Source of the DNA: an uncultured Flavobacteriia bacterium
Lineage (GTDB): Bacteria > Bacteroidota > Bacteroidia > Flavobacteriales_D > Crocinitomicaceae
Direction of reading: 5' to 3'
NCBI GenBank assembly: GCA_937975705.1
Contig: CALJTX010000055.1
Coordinates: 1-19,074, forward strand
Length of the DNA stretch: 19,074 nucleotides
Below are positions 1 to 6,090 of this stretch, one piece after another. How positions within the stretch are numbered: position 1 is the first letter of the stretch; the number at the start of each line of letters is the position of its first letter. The translations under genes were made by a program, and so were the position numbers. Below the pieces are notes generated by a model. It was not told where the DNA came from. It saw only the letters and a list, made by a program, of their open reading frames with translations, and made no database searches.

Positions 1-504
1 ACGCAGGCTCAAACTGATGTCAACTCTTTTGCCGTGCTCGAGCCAATGGCCGATGCATTTAGAAACTATAAAAAGACACAGTACACCTTCACCACAGAAG
101 AACTCATGGTAGACAAAGCCCAATTGCTCGGCCTTACCGCTCCTGAAATGACCGTTTTGATTGGTGGCATGCGCGTTTTAGGCACCAACTTCGACGATTC
201 CAATAAAGGTGTGTTTACTAAGAATGTCGGAACTCTTAGCAATGACTTTTTTGTCAATTTACTAGATATGAACATCGTTTGGAAACCAACTGATGCGAAT
301 CAAGAAATTTTTGAAGGTCGCGACCGCAAAACTGGAGCTGTTGTTTATACGGCAACACGTGCAGACCTCATTTATGGTTCGAACTCAGAATTGCGTGCCA
401 TTGCCGAAGTGTATGGCAGTGCCGATTCAAAAGAAAAGTTTGTCAAGGATTTTATTGCCGCTTGGGATAAAGTCATGATGGCTGACCGTTTTGAATTGAA
501 GTAA
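1..504 (+). CDS. katG: Catalase-peroxidase KatG, C-terminal part (5' truncated)
   Basis: The reading frame is open from base 1 and ends with TAA at 502-504, giving about 167 residues, so the gene enters from outside the window. The translation begins TQAQTDVNSFAVLEPMADAF and continues through LTAPEMTVLIGGMRVLG and LSNDFFVNLLDM. These are hallmark segments of the C-terminal domain of bifunctional catalase-peroxidases (about 730 aa in full). KatG removes H2O2 as catalase and as peroxidase. The catalytic heme site lies in the N-terminal half, which is not visible here; the C-terminal domain is a duplicated peroxidase fold that has lost heme and supports the active site. The end DRFELK matches the usual family terminus, so the 3' end looks intact. 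An ATG-like internal start would only give a fragment. It is followed by a strong terminator and convergent with the ars operon. Confidence 0.95.
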   Translation, partial: TQAQTDVNSFAVLEPMADAFRNYKKTQYTFTTEELMVDKAQLLGLTAPEMTVLIGGMRVLGTNFDDSNKGVFTKNVGTLSNDFFVNLLDMNIVWKPTDANQEIFEGRDRKTGAVVYTATRADLIYGSNSELRAIAEVYGSADSKEKFVKDFIAAWDKVMMADRFELK

Positions 505-556
505 TCATTGCGAATAGCTAAGTAATTTGAGTAAAATTCCGAAATGTTTTTCAATG

Positions 557-583
557 AAAAAGCCCCGCGATGCGGGGCTTTTT
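557..583. terminator. Rho-independent terminator, probably bidirectional
   Basis: A perfect 12-bp stem (AAAAAGCCCCGC at 557-568 pairing with GCGGGGCTTTTT at 572-583) has a three-base GAT loop, and T-rich sequence follows. The G+C core is flanked by A on the left and T on the right, so it can terminate transcription from both sides. It lies 53 bases after the katG stop and 30 bases below the arsC stop on the opposite strand, which fits a shared terminator for the two converging transcripts. Confidence 0.9.
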
Positions 584-613
584 ATTTTACAATAGGGCCT
601 AATCTATTTTTAA

Positions 614-1036
614 TCAATGGATTAATTTGATATTGAGTTCTCGACAAAAGGACTTGATTTCCTCCCTCACGCTTCTAAATGCTTCCATTATTTCTTGCGC
701 AGACCCTGTTGCTTTGGCAGGGTCTGCAAAGTTGTGGTGAATGCGTTTGGCAGTGCCCGGAAAAATCGGGCAGCGCTCGCTTGCGTGGTCGCAAACCGTT
801 AAAATCAAATCAAACGGAATGTGAAGGTATTCATCGACGTGGTTAGAGGTGTGTGTTGATATATCTATTCCATCTGCTAACATGGTTTGAACGGCTTTCG
901 GATTCACGCCATGTGTTTCTACCCCGGCGCTGTAAATAGTAGCAACTTCTCCATGAAAATGACGCAAATAAGCCTCAGCAAGTTGACTTCTGCAACTGTT
1001 TCCGGTGCAAAGCACCAAAATGTTTTTCTTTACCAT
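614..1036 (-). CDS. arsC: Arsenate reductase ArsC, thioredoxin-coupled LMW-phosphatase type
   Basis: This 140-aa cytosolic enzyme reduces arsenate to arsenite so that it can be exported. The N-terminus NILVLCTGNSCRS carries the CX5R phosphate-binding loop of low-molecular-weight phosphatases, with nucleophile Cys10 and Arg16. The segment TVCDHASERCP places the redox relay cysteines at Cys82 and Cys89, and Asp105-Pro is the general acid. These are the same positions as in the Staphylococcus pI258 ArsC family, which uses thioredoxin. No key residue is missing and the length is typical. The ATG at 1034-1036 shares one base with the TAA of acr3 (TAATG), indicating translational coupling. It is the last gene of the ars operon. 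The other ArsC class (glutaredoxin type) is excluded by the CX5R loop. Confidence 0.96.
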   Translation of the reverse strand: MVKKNILVLCTGNSCRSQLAEAYLRHFHGEVATIYSAGVETHGVNPKAVQTMLADGIDISTHTSNHVDEYLHIPFDLILTVCDHASERCPIFPGTAKRIHHNFADPAKATGSAQEIMEAFRSVREEIKSFCRELNIKLIH

Positions 1037-2064
1037 TAGAAAAATTTTTTGAGATATAAACTTGCCTTCACGAGTAAAATCAAGGCAGGCACCTCTACTA
1101 AAGGACCAATTACACCGGCAAAAGCTTGCCCAGAGTTAAGGCCAAAAACCCCAATGGCGACGGCGATCGCCAATTCAAAGTTGTTTCCGGAGGCCGTAAA
1201 GGCCACGGTTGCGGTTTCTGGATAGCTTGCCCCACTCCATTTAGCTACTACAAACATCAGTAAAAACATCAGCACAAAGAATATAACCAATGGCAGTGCT
1301 ACCTTGAGCACATCTAGAGGTAATTGAGCAATCAATTGGCCTTTCAGACTAAACATGATGACAATTGTGAAAAGCAAAGCGTAGAGGGTAAATGGAGATA
1401 TTCTTGGGATAAATTTGGTGTTGAGAAAGGTTTCTCCCTTCTTTTTTGTAATCCAGTAGCGCAAGATAACGGCAATCCCGAAGGGCAAACCGAGATAAAT
1501 ACCCACTGTCTTGGCAACCTCCCAAAAGCTCAAATCAATTTGAATCGCTTCAAAGCCAAAGAAAGGCAACATGACTTCAAGATAAAAGTACGCGTAAGCC
1601 GAAAAAAAAAAAACTTGAAGCAAACTATTGATGCCCACCAAACCAGCTGCCAGCTCCCGACTGCCTCCTGCGAGCTCATTCCAAACAATCACCATTGCAA
1701 TACAGGGCGCCAAACCGATAATGATCAGGCCAGTCAAGTATTCCGGTTCGTTTGATAGAAAAGTTGTGGCCAAAACGAACATCAAAAAAGGACCAACAAT
1801 CCAAGTGATGAACAAGGAAAGACGCAATAACTTTCTATTTTGAAAAACGACGGGTATTTTTTTGAAGTCGACCTTTACTAAGGGAGGTATCATCATGACA
1901 ATCAGTCCAATGGCTAGAAAAATATTGGTGGTGCCAATTGAGAAGCGATTGATGAATTGATCGATTTGTGGGAAAATATTACCAAGCGCCACACCTATTC
2001 CCATTGCTAAGAAAATCCAAAGCGTAAGGTAGCGATCTACGAAGTTGAGTTTGCGTTTTTTCAT
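1036..2064 (-). CDS. acr3: Arsenite efflux permease Acr3
   Basis: This inner-membrane carrier of the BASS/ACR3 superfamily has about ten hydrophobic segments in 342 aa and exports arsenite made by ArsC. Family signatures are visible: GLAPCIAMVIVWN contains the conserved TM4 cysteine (Cys121), and GPLVEVPALI contains the conserved late-helix glutamate (Glu324). The frame can be extended to a GTG at 2100, overlapping the upstream gene by 26 bases. I prefer the ATG at 2064, which sits 10 bases after the upstream TAA and gives the usual N-terminus (MKKRKLNFVDRYLTLW) and length. A run of 12 identical bases (1602-1613, T on the coding strand) encodes part of the segment around Phe152-Phe154 and is a slippage hotspot. 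The stop codon overlaps the arsC start. Confidence 0.94.
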   Translation of the reverse strand: MKKRKLNFVDRYLTLWIFLAMGIGVALGNIFPQIDQFINRFSIGTTNIFLAIGLIVMMIPPLVKVDFKKIPVVFQNRKLLRLSLFITWIVGPFLMFVLATTFLSNEPEYLTGLIIIGLAPCIAMVIVWNELAGGSRELAAGLVGINSLLQVFFFSAYAYFYLEVMLPFFGFEAIQIDLSFWEVAKTVGIYLGLPFGIAVILRYWITKKKGETFLNTKFIPRISPFTLYALLFTIVIMFSLKGQLIAQLPLDVLKVALPLVIFFVLMFLLMFVVAKWSGASYPETATVAFTASGNNFELAIAVAIGVFGLNSGQAFAGVIGPLVEVPALILLVKASLYLKKFF

Positions 2065-2074
2065 AACACTTTGC

Positions 2075-2542
2075 TTAACAACATCCTGAATTTGGTGCAC
2101 AACATGAACTCTTTTTTATATCATCCGGAAGCTGCTCATTTGGAATCCCGCAATGATCTTGAGCCAAGCAGGTGGTTTGTTTAGCTGTAAATTGAAATCC
2201 GAAATCTTGAGTAGAAAGTCCGTAGCTCTCAATGGTTTGACCTTGAAATTCAACTTCTAATTCTTCATCTTTGAGGCCGAATAATTGTTCTGATTTTTCA
2301 ATGATATCCAGGAGTTTTTGAGCGCTCAAGCGATGGTCAGTATCATTCGCGAGCCAAATTTGCATGGTGGCTTTGCGCTCTTGACGCACAACCCCGCCAC
2401 AATCAACATAGTTCTTGAGTATAAGACCAATTTCAGTGATGTGGTAATGTGCATCTATAGGAATTCCGTTCAATTGAATGAAAGTGGGATTGGCTTGAGC
2501 TTGCAATAATTGGATTGCACTTTTAAATTGAATGATTTTCAT
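2075..2542 (-). CDS. DUF6428-like Cys-rich protein of ars operon
   Basis: This 155-aa soluble protein resembles, from memory, the DUF6428 family often found beside arsR in Bacteroidota. Its biochemical function is not established. The start is set at ATG 2542, which overlaps the arsR stop as ATGA; a TTG six bases upstream is less likely. No signal peptide or membrane helix is visible. Potential metal ligands are many: His32, His34 and Glu37 in AHYHITE, Cys48 in the DCGG motif, Cys125, His130-Cys131, and a C-terminal KKSSCCAPNSGCC tail with paired cysteines at 147-148 and 154-155. Its place between the arsenite sensor and the arsenite pump suggests binding or handing over of As(III), but that is inference. 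Assignment to the family is fairly confident; the role is open. Confidence 0.8.
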   Translation of the reverse strand: MKIIQFKSAIQLLQAQANPTFIQLNGIPIDAHYHITEIGLILKNYVDCGGVVRQERKATMQIWLANDTDHRLSAQKLLDIIEKSEQLFGLKDEELEVEFQGQTIESYGLSTQDFGFQFTAKQTTCLAQDHCGIPNEQLPDDIKKSSCCAPNSGCC

Positions 2543-2865
2543 GAGCAACAGGTTGGATTGTTTGGTGTTTGAAATTGAATTAAAAATTGGCTGACATACG
2601 GGATGTGCTCATTATTGAGGCAATAACAAACAGAAGTGCCTGAAATCTCTCCTTTAATAAGGCCAACAGTCTTTAGCTCTTGCAAATGTCTAGAAATACT
2701 CGCTTGTGAAAGCGGCAGTTCAGAAACTATATCACCGCAAATACAAGAACTTTGTTTGGAAATATATTGGAGAATGGCCAATCTTGCAGGGTGTCCTAGT
2801 GCCTTGAAAAGGCCAGCAAGCATTAAGGTTTGATCAGTGTAAGATTCCGTTTTCGTGATGCCCAT
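2539..2865 (-). CDS. arsR: ArsR-family arsenite-responsive repressor
   Basis: This 108-aa winged-helix repressor is the first gene of the ars operon. The body shows the ArsR fold: LAGLFKALGHPARLAILQYI, then the recognition region LSQASISRHLQELKTVGLI, then the wing GEISGTSVCYCL. Cys41 and Cys43 (SCICGDIV) lie at the start of the helix that holds the As(III)-binding CxC pair in the classical plasmid R773 ArsR. More thiols occur at Cys80/Cys82 and Cys106/Cys107, so the exact sensing site cannot be fixed from sequence. By family precedent it represses its own operon and leaves DNA when As(III) or Sb(III) binds. The start ATG at 2865 follows an A-rich leader, and a palindrome lies just upstream. 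The stop overlaps the next gene by four bases. Confidence 0.94.
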   Translation of the reverse strand: MGITKTESYTDQTLMLAGLFKALGHPARLAILQYISKQSSCICGDIVSELPLSQASISRHLQELKTVGLIKGEISGTSVCYCLNNEHIPYVSQFLIQFQTPNNPTCCS

Positions 2866-2881
2866 TTTTTCTTATAATTAT

Positions 2882-2897
2882 ATCGCAATATTACGAT
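2882..2897 (-). promoter_or_regulatory. Probable ArsR operator overlapping ars promoter
   Basis: The 16-bp element ATCGCAATATTACGAT is an inverted repeat (ATCG/CGAT arms around AATATT, one mismatched pair), located 17 bases upstream of the arsR ATG. Its form resembles ArsR-family operators. On the minus strand it contains TAATATTG, one mismatch from the Bacteroidota -7 consensus TAnnTTTG, so a bound repressor would cover the promoter. The -33 TTG candidates lie 15 or 24 bases away, neither at ideal spacing, so the promoter part is weaker than the operator part. Confidence 0.6.
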
Positions 2898-2953
2898 TAA
2901 ATAAAATGCAAGTAACACAATCGCTGTATTTAATCTGAAAATAATATCGGATT

Positions 2954-3532
2954 TTACCTCAAATTACCTGCATCGCGCAAACCCTTATTCCAAATATGGG
3001 CGGTTTGAATGGCAGGAATCACATCTTCAGGATGATCAACAATTGTGTATAAATACTTTAGGTCATCAGACATAAACTTTTCATTTACAGCTTGCTGCAT
3101 AAGTAAATGAAAGGCATCAAAATAGCCGCGTGTATTTAATATGACGATTGGTTTGGTGAACTGCGCAAGCTTTTTTAAGGTGATGGCTTCAAAAAGTTCT
3201 TCGAAGGTTCCAGGGCCTCCAGGCAAAGCAATGAGTGCATCTGTGCCTTCCAAAAACTTGGCTTTGCGCTCGTGCATGGTTTGGGTGTACACGAAGTCAG
3301 AAACACCTTTGTGCCCCCACTCTACTTCATTCATGAACTGGGGCATGATGCCTTTGATCTGGCCACCTGCAGCCAATACGCTATCGGCTAACTGCCCCAT
3401 TAGGCCAGACGAACCGCCGCCAAAAACAACTTTCACCTCATTTTCAACTAACAAATGCGCCAAGCGGGCAGTTGCTTCAAAATACTCGGGATGGATATGC
3501 CCACTTGAGGCACAGTAAACACAAACTTGCAT
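2954..3532 (-). CDS. LOG-family nucleotide 5'-monophosphate phosphoribohydrolase
   Basis: This 192-aa Rossmann-like protein belongs to the LOG (Lonely Guy, TIGR00730) family, formerly mislabelled lysine decarboxylase. The diagnostic PGGPGTFEE motif is at 104-112, with catalytic Glu112, and the partner arginine is in HERKAKF (Arg89). The N-terminus CVYCASSGHIHPEYFEAT and VVFGGGSSGLMGQLADSVLAAGG are typical. Family enzymes split the N-glycosidic bond of AMP or cytokinin riboside monophosphates, releasing base and ribose-5-phosphate. In a non-plant-associated bacterium the likely role is nucleotide salvage or clearance of damaged nucleotides. It starts 8 bases after the sqr stop on the same strand and is likely co-transcribed with it. 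No link to arsenic is visible beyond proximity. Confidence 0.9.
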   Translation of the reverse strand: MQVCVYCASSGHIHPEYFEATARLAHLLVENEVKVVFGGGSSGLMGQLADSVLAAGGQIKGIMPQFMNEVEWGHKGVSDFVYTQTMHERKAKFLEGTDALIALPGGPGTFEELFEAITLKKLAQFTKPIVILNTRGYFDAFHLLMQQAVNEKFMSDDLKYLYTIVDHPEDVIPAIQTAHIWNKGLRDAGNLR

Positions 3533-3540
3533 GCGTAAAT

Positions 3541-4737
3541 TTACGCTTTTCCCGGAAGAATTTTAGCCCAATATAACCATGGTAAAACGTATTTTTTAAG
3601 TACAAACATGCTCCAACGTTCCTTGCTTTGATCAAAAGGGAAAGTCTCCATAGGATTGTTATTGTAATCAAACTCTGCTAAAACAAGTTTGCCGTATGCC
3701 GTAACCAACGGACAACTGGTATACCCATTGTACTTGGCCATCAATGGTTTTCCTTGAAGATGATCAAGGACATTTGCCACACATACTGGTGCTTGTTTGC
3801 GAATAGCCGCACCAGTTTTACTTGTAGGTAAACCCGAAGCATCGCCTAAAGAGAAAATGTTTGCATACCGCACATGTTGGAGGGTGTTTTTATCGACATC
3901 AACCCACCCCGCGGCATTCGCCAAAGGACTTTCCTTAACAAAATTAGGCGCTGACTGTGGTGGAGTTACATGGATCATGTCAAAATCGACCCAAGTTTCT
4001 ACGTCTTTATTGGCTTCTCCAAAACCAACAAATTTGGCACGCTTGTTATCGCCGTCAATTTCTACTAATTTTTGAAAAAAGTTCAAATGGATATTGCCTC
4101 GTTTACAAACATTTAATAAAGTCTTTTCATATTTTTCTACAGCAAATAAGCGCGTTCCTCCGCTCCAGTATTCAATTTGAATATCTTTTAAGACGCCGTG
4201 TTTGCGAAAATAGTCAGCCGCTAAATACATGATTTTATGTGGCGCGCCCCCACATTTGACAGGGGTGTGCGGGTTGTGAAAAATAGCCTTTCCTTTTTTC
4301 AAATTTTTGATTGCCTCAAATGTATATGGTGCCGTTTCAAAGCTATAATTCGAGCAAACCCCATTTTTGCCAATATTTTCTTTTAAGCCCTTGACTTCAT
4401 CCCAGTTGAGTTGGATGCCCGGCGCTACAATCAATGTATCATATGCTAGTTGTGTTCCGTCTTGTAGTGTGATTTTATTTTCTTCAGGTTGAAAACTTGC
4501 TACTCCTTTTTGGATCCAAGTGGTGCCCTTTGGAATCACGTCTTTCTCAGAGCGCACCGTTTTAGAGATATCAAAAGTACCACCACCTACAAGCGTCCAA
4601 GCGGGTTGGTAGTAGTGTTTTTGAGCTGGATCGACAATAGCAATATCAAGTGATTTATCCTTAATTAATAATTGAGAGGCAACAGATAGGCCGGCATTAC
4701 CTCCGCCGATAATGACAATTTGAAATGAACTTTTCAT
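3541..4737 (-). CDS. sqr: Sulfide:quinone oxidoreductase (SQOR-like flavoprotein)
   Basis: This 398-aa flavoprotein oxidises sulfide and passes electrons to quinone at the inner face of the membrane. The N-terminal dinucleotide fold is VIIGGGNAGLSVA (Gly11-Gly13, Gly16), and a second FAD-contact motif NIFSLGDASGLPTSKTGAAI lies at 293-312. The active-site disulfide pair is represented by Cys162 in HTPVKCGGAPHKIMYL and Cys342 in YTSCPLVTAYGKLVLAEF. Both contexts closely resemble mitochondrial SQOR, so I place it with that branch rather than with NADH dehydrogenase II, which lacks these cysteines. The C-terminal aromatic-basic stretch around WSMFVLKKYVLPWLYW is suited to membrane attachment. Cys128 is a third, non-essential-looking cysteine. 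The gene heads a two-gene transcript with the LOG gene, and a palindrome lies 53 bases upstream of its ATG. Confidence 0.9.
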   Translation of the reverse strand: MKSSFQIVIIGGGNAGLSVASQLLIKDKSLDIAIVDPAQKHYYQPAWTLVGGGTFDISKTVRSEKDVIPKGTTWIQKGVASFQPEENKITLQDGTQLAYDTLIVAPGIQLNWDEVKGLKENIGKNGVCSNYSFETAPYTFEAIKNLKKGKAIFHNPHTPVKCGGAPHKIMYLAADYFRKHGVLKDIQIEYWSGGTRLFAVEKYEKTLLNVCKRGNIHLNFFQKLVEIDGDNKRAKFVGFGEANKDVETWVDFDMIHVTPPQSAPNFVKESPLANAAGWVDVDKNTLQHVRYANIFSLGDASGLPTSKTGAAIRKQAPVCVANVLDHLQGKPLMAKYNGYTSCPLVTAYGKLVLAEFDYNNNPMETFPFDQSKERWSMFVLKKYVLPWLYWAKILPGKA

Positions 4738-4790
4738 AGTGTAGGTTTGTAAAAATTATTTACGAATATGTGATTAAACGAGCATTTTTC

Positions 4791-4808
4791 ATGTAACATT
4801 GGTTACAT
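4791..4808. promoter_or_regulatory. Palindromic operator candidate between divergent genes
   Basis: A perfect 7-bp inverted repeat, ATGTAAC and GTTACAT separated by ATTG, lies in the 119-base gap between sqr (minus) and the small membrane protein gene (plus). The TGTAAC-N4-GTTACA shape resembles sites of Crp/Fnr-family regulators, but the regulator is not in the window. The position allows it to control either or both directions. Confidence 0.5.
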
Positions 4809-4845
4809 ATGACTTCTTATGTCTTATTTAATCAAGGGTTCTTCT

Positions 4846-4853
4846 TATATTTG
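4846..4853 (+). promoter_or_regulatory. Possible Bacteroidota -7 promoter element
   Basis: TATATTTG matches the Bacteroidota -7 consensus TAnnTTTG exactly. It ends only three bases before the preferred ATG at 4857, so if it is used the transcript would be nearly leaderless. No good -33 TTG is seen at the right distance, so this may be chance in A+T-rich DNA. Confidence 0.25.
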
Positions 4854-4856
4854 AAA

Positions 4857-5072
4857 ATGAACCCAAAACAAGCCCCTAAATGGAAACTCATGTTATTGAC
4901 ATGGCTTTTCATCTACCCACTCATCAATGTCCTTTTCTTTTTGCTCTTTCCGCTCATGAAAGAATGGCATCAGTTGCTCAAAACACTTACACTTACACTT
5001 ATTCTTGTGCCTTTAATGGGCGCGTTTCTGCCAAAGTGGCACGGTTTGTTTAAGAATTGGTTGCAGAAATAA
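4857..5072 (+). CDS. Small two-helix membrane protein (ABM-protein tail-like)
   Basis: This 71-aa protein has two strongly hydrophobic segments, about residues 11-33 and 43-57, with a charged N-terminus (MNPKQAPKWK) and a basic C-terminus. The pattern PKWKLMLLTWLFIYPL and LTLTLILVPLM resembles, from memory, the membrane tail attached to some antibiotic-biosynthesis-monooxygenase-like proteins; here the monooxygenase domain is absent. An ATG at 4809 in the same frame would add 16 residues but abuts the palindrome at 4791-4808, so I prefer 4857. The TAA at 5070-5072 is one base before the galM ATG, which suggests coupling to the galactan operon. Function unknown; the inner membrane is the likely location. 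Confidence 0.7.
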   Translation: MNPKQAPKWKLMLLTWLFIYPLINVLFFLLFPLMKEWHQLLKTLTLTLILVPLMGAFLPKWHGLFKNWLQK

Positions 5073-5073
5073 A

Positions 5074-6090
5074 ATGAGTTCAGGGCTTCAAATTGTTGAT
5101 TTAAAGGCGGAACTAGACGCCAAGCCCGTTTATCAGGTGATTTTATCGAATGCCAAGGCAACACTTTCGTTGTTTTCATTTGGTGCCACCCTCCAAAGTT
5201 TTGTAGTCGATTTACCCGGTTTCAAAAAACGCGACCTCATTTTGGGTTATCCTGATTGGAGCACCTATCAACACACCTTTGATTTTTCGGGCAATGCGTA
5301 TATGGGCGCCATTGTCGGTCCTGTTGCAGGCAGAATTGCCCACGCGCGCATTCCTTGGAAGTCTGAGTCATGGACATTTGAGGCCAATGAAGGTCCGCAT
5401 CTTTTGCATGGAGGGCCGCAAAGTTTTTCTAACCACAACTGGACGCTCAAGGAAACGAAAGACACACCGTATCCGACAGCTACTTTTGAACTTCAGGAGA
5501 AAGAAAAATTCAACTTACCCGGAATGCTGCATTGCCTCGTGACCTACACCCTAACGGAAACTGCTTTAGAAATAGACATCAAAAGTACGGCACTCGAAGA
5601 CACTATTGTGAATCCTACTCAACATTGCTATTTCAATCCGAATGGACATCAGGGAAGTGTTTTGGATGCGCAAGCATTTATTTTTGCCGAAGGGTATTTA
5701 GAACTCAATCAAGAGAAATTACCTACAGGCAAGATCAAAAGTCTTCCAGCGTCTAAGGTGATTGATCAACCATTTGCACTTTCCGATTTTCATCGGTATC
5801 CACAGCTAGATACCGCTTTTGTTTTAAATAAAGACAAGCAACAGGCACAGCTTGTAGCGGCTGACGGATTTCAATTGACTTTCTCAACCAACCAACCTTT
5901 GCTGCAAGTTTACATTGGTGGTGAGGTCAGTTGGAAAGGAAAGGAAGAGCAGGTGTACCATCGCTACTCCGGTATTTGCCTAGAGCAGCTAGCCGAGCCA
6001 GACGCACCCAATCAGGCAAATTTTAGCGATATTTATCTGCCCAAAGGCCAAACAAAAGTCAATTCACTTCAAATTCAATTTGAACAATGA
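5074..6090 (+). CDS. galM: Aldose 1-epimerase (galactose mutarotase)
   Basis: This 338-aa enzyme interconverts alpha and beta anomers of galactose, feeding galactokinase. Motifs are intact: VGPVAGRIAHARI, LLHGGPQSFSNHNW (His112), NPTQHCYFNPNGH with the catalytic histidine His184, and YSGICLEQLAEPDAPN with the catalytic glutamate Glu304. These match the two-His plus Glu active site known for GalM. Length is normal for the family and there is no signal peptide, so it is cytosolic. Its stop overlaps the GH53 start as ATGA. Position ahead of the galactan hydrolases and galK/galT supports a galactose-specific role rather than a generic hexose mutarotase. Confidence 0.94.
   Translation: MSSGLQIVDLKAELDAKPVYQVILSNAKATLSLFSFGATLQSFVVDLPGFKKRDLILGYPDWSTYQHTFDFSGNAYMGAIVGPVAGRIAHARIPWKSESWTFEANEGPHLLHGGPQSFSNHNWTLKETKDTPYPTATFELQEKEKFNLPGMLHCLVTYTLTETALEIDIKSTALEDTIVNPTQHCYFNPNGHQGSVLDAQAFIFAEGYLELNQEKLPTGKIKSLPASKVIDQPFALSDFHRYPQLDTAFVLNKDKQQAQLVAADGFQLTFSTNQPLLQVYIGGEVSWKGKEEQVYHRYSGICLEQLAEPDAPNQANFSDIYLPKGQTKVNSLQIQFEQ

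Noticed and set aside
1324..1755. 143-codon open frame on the plus strand within acr3
   Set aside because: It lies antisense to a well-supported membrane protein gene, includes the A12 tract as a Lys run, and has no recognisable motif.
2064..2100. Longer Acr3 starting at GTG 2100
   Set aside because: It would overlap the upstream gene by 26 bases and add a polar 12-residue extension; the ATG at 2064, 10 bases after the upstream stop, fits better.
3141..3518. 125-codon plus-strand frame inside the LOG gene
   Set aside because: Antisense shadow of a gene with an intact PGGxGTxxE motif; composition is atypical and there is no family signature.
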